The notes under the pieces are model-generated. The model was not told the origin of the DNA and ran no database searches. It saw nothing but the letters and a program-made list of their open reading frames with translations. The position numbers were made by a program, and so were the translations under genes. Positions 1 through 9,428 of a stretch of DNA of 38,691 nucleotides are shown one piece after another. Within the stretch, counting starts at the first letter, position 1. Every line of letters begins with the position of its first letter. The stretch is from Zancudomyces culisetae (lineage: Eukaryota > Kickxellomycota > Harpellomycetes > Harpellales > Legeriomycetaceae): NCBI GenBank assembly GCA_001969505.1, contig LSSK01000154.1, forward strand, positions 1 through 38,691. Direction: 5' to 3'.

Positions 1-2
1 CT

Positions 3-71
3 AATATCAATCACGGTTCCCTAGAAGGGTGGTTATTACTGACACAGGATTTACCATTTCTAGCCAGTTAA
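3..71 (+). CDS. Possible 3' end of a gene entering from the left edge
   Basis: A 22-codon open frame runs from the left edge to a TAA at 69-71 and ends GWLLLTQDLPFLAS. The codons read like a real protein tail, and AT-rich non-coding DNA follows directly. No family is recognised and the fragment is too short for more. It could equally be a chance open stretch. Confidence 0.3.
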   Translation, partial: NINHGSLEGWLLLTQDLPFLAS

Positions 72-894
72 CCACTATCTATAAAACCCCCTCAGAAAGA
101 ACACAACTGGACAATTTCCACAATTTTTGGTAAAAATAATTTTATTTAAAAGAATTCCTCCCAAAACCTGGAAAATATAGCCAAAATGGCCCTTTCCTTA
201 CACTAAAAAAATAGTATTACGCCTCTCTATATATGTTTATTTTTACTTTTAGTGTGGTTTTGGTCGGATTTACAAATTTTTCAATTTATACTAATAATTT
301 ACTAATAAAATTGATTAAAAATAAATCCACTAATAAAGTATAAAATCGATTCGACTAAAAAATAAATCGATTTGTACTATTAAATTGGCTGTAAAATTGA
401 CAAAAATTTATAACATGGTCATAATTTTTGTACTCTAAATTGAATTGCGCAGGAAACAATTTTTTCAAAATTGATTTCTCTGCTATTTTGCTGCAATGAA
501 AGCGGTAATTTTAAGTTGATGCTTTTGCATACAACATCTTGTTAGCAGATTTATAAGTACTAGTATTATAGTTGTAGTTTTTATTTAATTTAATGATTAA
601 ATGTTTGCTGTGTACTCAGAATGTTTATACTGAACCTGATCTTTAGTCATCTTTTACTTGGTATCTACATTTTTTTATTTTTTCTATAGTATACTAGTGG
701 AATAACATTGAATATCCACACTTTCGCCTGATTTTATTTTCACATGACTAATTTTTAGTTAACTGTACAACTGGTAACATTCTTCAAAATCATCAGCAAT
801 TAATTTGTTTAAAATCAAGGATTCATTTTGAAGAAATATTACCCACTTCCTCAACACAAAATAAAAAAACAAAACGAGATTGCAAGATAGACAA
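72..894. other. Intergenic region upstream of the NUDT21-like gene
   Basis: AT-rich sequence with many short A and T runs and stops in all frames. It should contain the promoter and 5' UTR of the gene starting at 895. I see no gene, RNA or repeat family here. Confidence 0.6.
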
Positions 895-1702
895 ATGAGC
901 TCACCGACGTTGGATATATATCCGCTAGAAAACTATCCTATATCCTACAAAGAGGCTCAAACCGAGGAGGATCCGTCAATTCAATCACGGATGAAACGGC
1001 TACAACTTGAGTATTCCGAATCGGGAAAGCCTAGAATCTCTGTAGAAGCTGCCTTGGTGGTTCATGAAAACAATTTTCCTCACATGTTATTTTTTAAAAT
1101 AGCAAACTCATTCTTTAAATTACCGGGAGACTACCTAAAGCCTGGAGAAAACGAAGTAGAGGGTCTGAAAAAACGATTAAACATGAAATTGGCACCATTG
1201 AAATCAGATGCACCAGACGAGACTGAGGTTGAGGATTTGGACTGGGATGTTACAGAGCTACTGGCGACTTGGTGGAGGCCCAATTTTGAAAACTACATGG
1301 TATGTAACCGATTTATTTGACTTTTTCAAATCATTCTGCTATATAAATATTATTCGTAAATGCTATATTTACTGATTTGGTAAAAAAATCAAATAATCTT
1401 GGACTAATGAAATTCTTTGATTGTATAAATTGTATATTAAAATACATGCCATCGATGTAAAAAAAATCACATAGTATCCTTATAAACCGGCGCATGTAAC
1501 AAGGCCAAAGGAAATAAAACGAATTTATATGGTTCAATTACCTGAAAAACGAAAACTTTGTCTCCCGAAGAATATAAAAATAGTTGCGGTTCCATTGTTT
1601 GAACTGTATGAAAATAGTACCAAGTACGGAACACAGATACCAGCTTTAGCTCACAATATGTCTAGATATTCATACAACACCCACAAACCGGCTTCGTATT
1701 AA
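895..1702 (+). CDS. NUDT21: Cleavage factor Im 25 kDa subunit (NUDT21/CFIm25)
   Basis: Two exons, 895-1299 and 1475-1702, joined in phase 0 (donor GTATGT at 1300, acceptor TAG ending 1474), give 210 residues; the human protein has 227. The product is the small subunit of cleavage factor Im. It binds UGUA elements in pre-mRNA and guides poly(A)-site choice in the nucleus. Evidence is the near-invariant family segments FFKLPGDYLKPGENEVEGLK, WWRPNFENYMYPYKPAHVT and VAVPLFELYEN, in order. The fold is Nudix, but the catalytic Glu cluster of an active Nudix box is missing, as in the whole family. The ATG at 895 is preferred because an in-frame extension upstream has only a TTG start. It converges on PRKRIP1, with 285 bp between the stops. 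Saccharomyces has lost this gene. Confidence 0.93.
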
Positions 1703-1987
1703 ATCATTTCATTTGTTTTTAATGTATTTTGGTATTTTTCCTATCTATCAGCATGGTGCCGATTTTTTTACTAGGCTGAAATAAATTGGCTTGAAATAAA
1801 TGTACAGAAAGAAAAATAAAACAGTTAAGTATGCTAGGATAAGTTAGTTCCGGAGTCTGATATGGTAGTACAATTCTTCATTTTATCCTCACAATTCTAT
1901 CTAAACTGTAGCTACAACACTTTGGTTCGTTGAAAAGTACAAAAGTATGGGTAAAGGTTCAAGGTTAGTTGCTCTGCCATTCAATAG

Positions 1988-2908
1988 CTATTCATCGATT
2001 ATGTTTGTAAATGTGCGATGTCTAGAACTAGTCTTGGCACTATTTTCGTCAGAGGAAATGTTCGTGCCGTGTAGTGGGTTTGTGTCTTTATTGTGTGTGC
2101 TTGACACCAGTGGTTCTGCATCTGAATCTGAAATCAGTGACTTTATATTTAGATCATCCCCCTGTTCGGATAAAGCAAAGGTGTTTGGAACCATCTTAAA
2201 CTGGTTACTTGTCTCTGGCTCGGCTAGCTTTTCAAGATTCACCTTTTTTTTGTCACCATTATTGCGCCTTCGTTGTCGCTGTTCTTTCCGCTTTTTCCGT
2301 TTGTTTTCTTCGACTTCCTCAATCTTTCGCTTTTTTTCCTCGAAATCCAAAATTTTTTGCTCCTATATTGACATCATAAAGATATTAATATCACTTCAAG
2401 GGAATATATGCGGGAATGATCGTATTAAGGTAATAAAAAATAAATTACTTTTTTAGCTTCACGTTCCATGTGTGATTGTCTAGCTAGCTCTTTTCGTCTC
2501 AGGTTTCTATACAAATGGAAATCCCCACTTCCGGCACCAGCGCTGGAACCTGTATGTATGTATGTATGCTTTGTTTATAATTTTTAAATTAAGGAACAAA
2601 TTATAGTGAGATTGTTACATGCATAAAATCTGAGGTAGATTTCCGCAGTGAGGTTTTTCTTTATTACCTGTGTACGTTTTGATAATCTCTGGTGGTTCGT
2701 TGACATAGCTTTCTGATCTCTTTTTTGGCTCTGGTATATGCACAGGCTTTTCCGGATTTTTAAGCAGTTTTAACAACCTTACCCGCTGTTGTTGGATTGG
2801 ATTCAAGTTATGTAGATTATAAACCTCGCCAGTTTCCGGATCAACAAATCCCCTCGGATGTTTTTTTACCTTTTGATCTGTGGCCTCGTGTTGTGAATTA
2901 TCTTCCAT
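1988..2908 (-). CDS. PRKRIP1: PRKRIP1 family protein (DUF1168), spliceosome-associated
   Basis: Three exons on the minus strand, 2908-2668, 2549-2449 and 2362-1988, join in frame to 238 residues. The first intron has donor GTAATA and a TATG-repeat acceptor region; the second runs from 2448 to 2363. The diagnostic family core is assembled across the first junction: [18 protein letters not shown] in exon 1, then [19 protein letters not shown] at the start of exon 2. Exon 3 begins with a long K/R/E-rich helix (about residues 115-145), matching the basic C-terminal helix of the human protein. The human protein sits in late spliceosomal complexes near the U2 snRNP and also binds PKR. A splicing role here is inferred from family membership. 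The acidic, Ser-rich C-terminal tail is longer than in human. Its promoter must lie in the 317 bp before TPS2. Confidence 0.9.
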
Positions 2909-3225
2909 ATTCTTCTCTGCTTCTAGAATTGTGCAAGTTCGAGTAGTTTTTAGCGAATTCGAAAATCAAAGTGTTGTAAATTCGATTAGTGTTATAAACT
3001 TATAAATTTCGTTTTAAACCATTTTTTTATTCGCTTTCAAGTTAAGTGGCCAATCAGCATTTTTAAAAAAAAGTTAAATAGCCCAAAATAAAAATTTAAA
3101 AAAAAAACTTTATGGACAAATCAAAAATGTAAACTGACATTCAAACATTAGCAAAAGAGCCTGGAAGCTACAATCGTATCTCTCCTGTATTGCCTCCATC
3201 TCCTCAAAGCAGTTTGAAATTAAAG
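2909..3225. other. Intergenic spacer between TPS2 3' end and PRKRIP1 start
   Basis: AT-rich spacer between two minus-strand genes, so it must hold both the TPS2 polyadenylation region and the PRKRIP1 promoter. No gene is visible. Confidence 0.6.
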
Positions 3226-6032
3226 TTAAGTTAAAGTCGCAAAAAAATCTGTCAGTTCTTTAGAAGAACGAACGCTCCATGCAGCAGAGGTTTTCTTATT
3301 TGGAGGACCTACTAGTACGGTAAAGTAATTTTGATCCGCTGCATCAGGTTGAAAGAGACTCTGGGATAGACTTGCGCTGGACATACACGGTTTCAAAGTA
3401 CCAGAGGTATTGTTTGGCAAGAGGTTTGGGAAGGAAGGAATTTGGTTTTGCTCGGCAACAAAGTCATTTATAGCTTTGAACATATCCTCATCAGTCCGAT
3501 CATCGCCAGCTACAAATACAAAGTCGTATGGGGAATCGGAAGGGTTTGAGTTGAGGATTCGTGAAACTATTTCGCCTTTGTTTACCACAGAAGGTCGTAC
3601 CTCAAGACATTTTTTACCAACAACAACTTCTACGGGCATATTAGAGGCAATGACACCTTCTAAATAGTCCATACATTGGTTGCACTGGAATGTGCCGTAT
3701 TCAGGGTCGGCATTGCGATAATGCCAAGTTATTGCAGCCTTTTTCTCCTCAATAAATGACCCTTTGGTTCTTTCTGTATAAAATTCAAAAATCGATTTGA
3801 TTTTGGGCATCCATGATAAATCCAAACGCTCAACCAGACTGATCCATTCACCATGAGGGTTTCTAATAAATCCACCGTGCTCTCCACTCATTCCAAGACC
3901 TTTTATGTGGCCCATATGTTTATCCAGAAATTCTATGTCTCTTCCCGAGATCACCCACACTGTATTTCTTTCATCCTTACAGAGGGAGGCCAGAGTATGA
4001 ACTGTCTCTTCATCCAACAGTGCCATTGATGGAATGTTTGTTATAGGTGTCAAGGTTCCGTCGTAATCTAACAGCAAAAGCCTTTTGCTGCTAGTGCGGT
4101 ATCTCGAAGATATCATAAGCCTATCAAGCTCTTTGGTATTTGAAATATCATACTGAGCAAAATTTTTCCGTATACTGTTGATAAAGGAGCTGGCCCACAA
4201 CTCGGAGTTGTGTGAATACACATATGCGTACATTTGTTTGTGCCTTTGCTCCTTTTCTACTTCTGACATCAACAAAGCTTTGTTGATTGAAGATGCAACA
4301 CTATACATATTCCACGGGTTGGTTTGGATTGCTCCACACATTGATCCTGCCGTCCCTGTAAATTCACTTAATATTAGCGGGCTATGTTTTTCATTTTGAC
4401 AGGCTATATACTCCAACGATACTGTATTCATTCCTGACCTCACCGACATGATTAATCCTAAATCGGCAATGTTAAGAAGAGCCAAATATTTATCATTCTC
4501 AATATATGTACGATGAAAATGAACTGGGACAAACTCAAGCGATCCGTAGATACTATTTATCTGTGTGACCCTCTCTGAGATTTTTGCCTCCAACTTTGCG
4601 TCTCTTATTTGACCTGGCTGTGATATTTGTACCAAAACAACTTTGTTTCTCCACTCTGGATATTCTTTCAGAAAGCACTCGAACGCATCGAGCTTGTGAG
4701 TGATTCCGCTGACTGTATCCATTTTATCACGACCGACTATTATCTTTTTACCCTCAAACATCTTCAATATTGCCCTTTCCTTCTCCAAAACACTTGGTTG
4801 CTTTCGAACCCTCTCTAACTCTTCTACATTTATACCAATTGGAACTATCTCCAGCGATACAAACGTATTGTTATATTCTACTCCTTTTGGTGTTGTTTCT
4901 ACTCCCAATATCCGTGTACACGAGCTACAAAAATGCCTGGAATACGAAAACGTCTGGAAACCTATGGTGTTACTGTGTAGCATTCCCTCCAATATTTCTA
5001 CCCTCTCTATTTTTTTTATTAACAGATTCTCAACCATTATATACCCAATTGAAGTTTTTCTTGTTAATTACTTCATTAAATCATCAAATATTGTGGCTAT
5101 ACTTTACTAAGTATGTTGATTTTTGTTAATTTACCTGGAAGAGACCTGAATATTTCGAAACTCGGAAAAGTAATGTGGAAAAACAATCCTATTCTTATGT
5201 TCTTTACTCTTTCTCTTAGCATCTTTGGTAATAACAGCAGGTGATAGTCATTGATCCACACTATATCCAATCATGTCTCATATTTACTTTGCTGTTTAAA
5301 AGCAATTTTTAATATATAAAATTTTATATACAAGATTGTATAATATTGCTTTATTTACCTATAGTATCGCTTTCACATAGTGGTGCAATTACGTCCGCAA
5401 ATGCCTCATTTACCTTGATATAGCCTTTCCAGTAGCTAGTGTTTGGTCTCGCCTCATCAGGTAGTGGAATATAATGTAAAAAGGGCCAAAGCACTATTAT
5501 CCACGTTTATTTGTTACGCATTTAGTCCAAGCCGCTTGAATCAACTTTTTTTTTACTCTTATCATATTTCTAATGAATTCTTTACGCTAGGTAAAAAATA
5601 TATTATACTATTCCTATGCGTTTGCATAAAAAAAGGGGGAAAATTAAAACAGTTACCTTTTTTACAATAACCTTCATAGTGGTTGTATGCGTCAGCTTGA
5701 TCCAACAATACCGGAACTTGTCTCTCATTTGACCACAATTCCTGCTTCAGTTTGGTAATGTCACTAGCATCCAACGTAGACACATTTTTCTCTGATTTAT
5801 CTTCTTCCAGGATAGTTCCTAAATGTCCAACTGTAATGTACTCAGAGTACTTTTCCTTTGCTATCTTTTTTAAGCTTCTGATTCCCTCATATAGTGCTGC
5901 ATGATCTCTTCTATTTTCAAACTGAAAACCACAACCGTTGCCATCCCTACCCTTCACTTTTACAAAGGTTGGCAAAAAGTGTGATGCGATTATTAGCTTT
6001 TCTTTACCTGTTCTGTCTATCGCCACTGTCAT
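3226..6032 (-). CDS. TPS2: Trehalose-6-phosphate phosphatase with non-catalytic synthase-like domain (TPS2 type)
   Basis: Four exons (6032-5657, 5493-5359, 5260-5135, 5006-3226), all joined in phase 1, give 805 residues. Family role: cytosolic removal of phosphate from trehalose-6-phosphate, within the trehalose synthase complex. The N-terminal GT20-like domain (about 10-450) keeps WPFLHY, DYHLLLLP, FFH and IGFQTFSYSRHF. Where active synthases have a catalytic Lys, the motif VGRDKMDTVSG has Ser312, and the early Arg of the RLP motif is replaced (HFLP), so this half is probably non-catalytic, as in yeast Tps2. The C-terminal HAD phosphatase is intact: DYDGTLTP (Asp526, Asp528), ISGRD (about 565-569), and GDDRTDEDMF (713-722). 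Yeast Tps2 is about 90 residues longer. CTG encodes leucines in the DYHLLLLP motif. TATA-like DNA lies near 6092-6100, about 60 bp upstream. Confidence 0.93.
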
Positions 6033-6717
6033 TTCGAGTCAATTTTGTTTTTATCCTTCTTTAAGAGTATTTTTCTTGTTATTTAACAAAAATATATATA
6101 ATAAAAATAAGACGTTTTACCACTTCCTACGAGACTGCTCCATGATTATACTAGTTTCCAATTGGGGGAAGTTTACGTTATCCACACTGTAGCATTTCGG
6201 TTAATTCGTTTTTTTTTGTTTTTTTTTTGCATATTTGCTGGTTGATATTTTTTGCGTTTAATTTCACCAATTACGACTATTAAATTGGAACTGGACACAC
6301 TCAAATAAATCACAGGGTTTCTCGCTTTATGATTTAATCAAAGCACAATTGCATGACATTTACAGTTAGCGCATTTTTTTTATCAAGGATGCATAATTGG
6401 TTTTCTTTGAGCTAATTTCACAGGCCCAAAAAAAAAAGTGTCGAAAATTACCAAACTCGCATATATAGGAAACACAACTGCCTTAAGGCCCTTCCTCAGC
6501 ATACAAACCTCCATTTGACAAGTCCTTTGCGCCACATTCAATTTCGAAAAAAATATTATTTGCTGTGTATTATGTATTTATTGGGAGCATTGATTTTGTA
6601 AATAATACCATTTCACTAGGGATAGCAATTCCCTATCTGCAATTTTCAACTTTCCAGGTCAAATGAAGCTAGGCAATATTCAATCGAGAGAATTTGTAAA
6701 CATAAAATCAAAACACG

Positions 6718-7083
6718 TTACGCAACGGATTTCGAGTGGCGCTCCTCAAACATGATGTAAGAATCAACATGGTTTACGCAATATACTACCTGTCTCATAA
6801 AAGGAGTTATGTAAAAAGGCATAATAGCCTTGATAAGTATACTTTGAGCATATCTGACCATTAATGGTGTTACTTTTTTTTTGCTTATCCAATTGTAGTA
6901 TGTCTTCTCTAAACGGATCTTCAAGTTGAAAAGGAGAAATACTGGTAGATTATGAATACAGCACGCATCAGAAATTTAACAGGAACCAGGTTCTACTTTT
7001 ATTTATATTTGTTTGAGAATTACTCTTACCATCTTAGGCTTTACTTTGTTGGTGTCAGTGTGTGTATGATAAATTCTCTTCAT
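6718..7083 (-). CDS. Weak candidate small gene, two exons, unknown
   Basis: A minus-strand ATG at 7083 opens 18 codons ending at a strong donor (GTAAGA after 7030). A 67-codon frame from 6918 to a stop at 6718 could follow after an AAG acceptor, giving 84 residues with the basic segment LEKTYYNWISKKKV. The acceptor is poor. A different frame of the same exon is also open and protein-like (QLEDPFREDILQLDKQKK), so the true frame is unclear. No family is recognised, and it may not be a gene. Confidence 0.2.
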
Positions 7084-7311
7084 TTTCCTGTTTAACTAAA
7101 AAAAAAGTAGATGTAAATTCCGAAGTATATATATTTACAATATGAATATATAATACTAAGTGGGTGTATAATCATGCTTTTGGTTATTTTCAGGGAGAAT
7201 CGCTCACTTGTGTATTTCATCCCTATGGAGCAGTGGCGATTCATCTAACCAATTTATTTTTGTTCTGCTTCTTGAATTCAGAAACAGGTATTAATGACTA
7301 GCATCAGAACA

Positions 7312-7321
7312 ACCACGTGTT
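7312..7321. promoter_or_regulatory. E-box ACCACGTGTT, copy 1
   Basis: The core CACGTG at 7314-7319 is the palindromic site bound by Cbf1/Pho4-class bHLH factors. The same ten bases recur at 7424-7433, 112 bp away. Function is inferred from motif and duplication only. Confidence 0.35.
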
Positions 7322-7384
7322 TTATTTCTTTATCCTTTTATAATTGACATTTGTAGCATGAATGTGTTAATAAATGGTAGTAAC

Positions 7385-7409
7385 AATAACTTCATCGCTT
7401 GAAGTTATT
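7385..7409. repeat. Perfect 10-bp inverted repeat with 5-base spacer
   Basis: Arms AATAACTTCA (7385-7394) and TGAAGTTATT (7400-7409) flank the spacer TCGCT. The arm resembles half of a loxP arm but is shorter, and there is no recombinase nearby. It lies 15 bp from the second E-box. It could be a dimeric protein-binding site or a small hairpin. Confidence 0.6.
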
Positions 7410-7423
7410 TACACAAAATGGTA

Positions 7424-7433
7424 CCACGTGTTA
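7424..7433. promoter_or_regulatory. E-box ACCACGTGTT, copy 2
   Basis: Second identical copy of the decamer at 7312-7321, with core CACGTG at 7426-7431. It sits just to the right of the inverted repeat at 7385-7409. Regulatory role is inferred. Confidence 0.35.
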
Positions 7434-8183
7434 TAACTGGAATTTGTTTAAAGTTGACTTTAGATATTTAAAAATATAAACAAAACTAGTTCATATATCC
7501 TTCACACCAAATTAGCACAGCTTTAGTCGATATTACACTCCTTTTTAAATTGTGAATAAAACCTAAATGGGTATTGTAAGTATTTTTTAAGAACCTCATC
7601 CTCCAATGTTTAGCTTCTTTGCTTGAGGAAGATGTATTAGTATCAAATAGGTTTAACTATGCTCTATCATACCAATCACCTTATAAAGAGGTGAGAAGAG
7701 AAAAAAAAGAAAAGCGGTATATACGAAAAACAAGAATAATGAGGGTAGGATTGGTTAAACACTTAAAACGCCGATTTTGAATAGTTAGATCTTTTCGCGT
7801 TTGCCCAAAATAGATAATTAGTTAGCTTTCTATAAAAAAGTTTTTTTTTTTGGATGAATCAACAACCAATTAATTTTGGGCATAATTTTTTTTAATTTAA
7901 TAGTAACATTGATTACATAAGAATTTATGAAAATCACACGTTAAATCGATAGTTACTCAAATTACATCTGAAATAGGCGTTTTTCATATAGCCCGCACCA
8001 ATCTAGATCAATGGAATCATGTTTTTCGAAAGCAAAATACAAAAATGCTTTAATATAAAAACCATCTACAGTGCAGATTAAACCAAAAAAACCAAATGTA
8101 AAAGAACAGCAAAAAAGTATCTACTATAAACTCCTGGTGACAACCGTAATCACACACCAGTTTAATGGTTGAAAAAAATAATT

Positions 8184-8265
8184 CGTCGGCGACAGGATTT
8201 GAACCTGTGCGGGCAGAGCCCAACAGATTTCTAGTCTGTCTCCTTAACCACTCGGACACACCGAC
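8184..8265 (-). tRNA. tRNA-Ser(AGA)
   Basis: An 82-nt minus-strand tRNA, 5' end at 8265. The acceptor stem is GTCGGTG with CGCCGAC (one G-T pair) and G as discriminator at 8184. The D-arm has the A-box-like TGGTTAAGGAG. The anticodon stem is ACAGA/TCTGT with loop CTAGAAA, giving anticodon AGA, which reads TCT and, after A-to-I editing, other TCN codons. The long variable arm (TGGGC-TCT-GCCCG) is the class II hallmark of tRNA-Ser. The T arm is ACAGG-TTCAAAT-CCTGT. No intron. A run of seven T (plus-strand A run, 8172-8178) a few bases downstream is a typical Pol III terminator. Confidence 0.97.
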
Positions 8266-9428
8266 CATACGACAAAAAAAATTAAATAAATTTAGTTATA
8301 ATATATAAATGACGTTTAGTGTGTATTATGTTTAGTTTTTTTAAACAAATATTACTGCTGAAGGAGTGTAGTATTTTGAGGACAACTTTATGAAATAGTA
8401 TGGCTTGGTTAGATATTAAAAAATCTTAGCAAGTAAAAACTTGCCGACAGGTACGTATGGATGTCGTTAAAGAAGAAAGTTTGATGACTATTCATTGTTT
8501 GCCTGAGCTTATCCCATATTTTTTTATTACGGCCCTTTTTTTCTTTGGGATACTCAGCAGCTATGCGAGAAATAAAATAAAAACGGATAAATGGCACAAC
8601 CGTAGTATATTTTTATGGTTGAATATGAAATACTGGGAATAATGAGTACTCGAATTATGTACTTGCGATACACTAGGCCCCCAATAGCAATAGGAAATAG
8701 AATAAACCAGAAATGACTAGCTGCATTTCCTTGGTCTGCACCTTTAGGTCCAGAAGTTCTAGCCAATCGGCGTTGTGGAATAGTTTGATTTTACGCACTT
8801 GATATTCCATATTAATGTGTATTGCACAATCTTCGAGAATTTATAATTCAACATACTTTTCAGCATTTTAGTTTTTATCAAGAATTTTCTATTTATTACC
8901 TGAAATAACAATAGTGAAAAATCCTGGGTTGCAAAGTAATTAATCGTATTGATTTTTTGCAATAAATATTTAGAATAGCCCCTTGGCTTTAATGTCCGGG
9001 TGTTCTTTCACAATAAGTATCAAAGAAATAGGGCCACCAGGACCCATTTAGCAAAAGTGTTTAAAGAGACGGAAAAATATGTATCAACTTATCTCCCCCT
9101 TGATGTTTTTAAGAATTTTTTTTTGTAGCAAAATTCAACAGCTTTTAGGTTTTTTTTTTGTTCTCAGTTATAATGATTTCAATTACCGGTTACGTCAACG
9201 GCACCTATTTGAACAGTTAGTATAAGGTGACAATACATTCTCACTATTCCTGTGACAAATACACAAAAAAGAGCATTCTGTAGAGTAATATCAGGAAAAA
9301 AAGAAAAAGTTTATAAATACTAACATTTTTGTAAGAGTTGGTGGATACCTGGAATAATTTATAGGCTCTCACACAAATACTAAAAATTATAGTAGGTCTT
9401 CCAGGATATCTGATGTAGTAACTACGGC
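8266..9428. other. Intergenic region between tRNA-Ser and the C2H2 gene
   Basis: AT-rich. It contains a doubtful small membrane-protein candidate on the minus strand (8409-8790) and the promoter of the C2H2 gene. No other supported feature. Confidence 0.5.
8409..8790 (-). CDS. Weak candidate small membrane protein, start not resolved
   Basis: The minus strand from about 8790 reads through IPQRRLARTSGPKGADQGNA and then ASHFWFILFPIAIGGLVYRK, a basic stretch followed by one hydrophobic helix, which resembles a small mitochondrial inner-membrane protein. No ATG lies in this frame; a possible presequence-like stretch with ATG lies upstream near 8875 but in another frame, so a first intron would be needed. 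Downstream, a GTATTT donor near 8630 and a CATAG acceptor near 8586 could add YPKEKKGRNKKIWDKLRQTM. No family is recognised and the structure is a guess. Confidence 0.25.

Larger units (their letters stand above)
6033..8183. other. 2.1 kb intergenic region, TPS2 promoter and weak candidate gene
   Basis: AT-rich with long T runs. It contains the TPS2 upstream region, a weak two-exon candidate at 6718-7083, an inverted repeat at 7385-7409 and two identical E-box decamers (7312-7321 and 7424-7433). I found no clear AGGGG or CCCCT stress element within the first few hundred bases upstream of TPS2. No other gene is supported. Confidence 0.5.

Noticed and set aside
880-894. Upstream extension of the NUDT21 frame
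   Set aside because: It would start at TTG; the ATG at 895 gives a normal family N-terminus.
1947-2456. Plus-strand frame of 169 codons
   Set aside because: It is the antisense shadow of PRKRIP1 exons.
5007-5037. ATG at 5037 as start of a separate trehalose phosphatase gene
   Set aside because: The first ten codons are intronic; the acceptor ending at 5007 joins the upstream synthase-like exons in perfect frame.
7385-7409. A functional loxP-type recombination site
   Set aside because: Arms are only 10 bp and the spacer 5 bp, versus 13 and 8 in loxP, and no recombinase gene is present.
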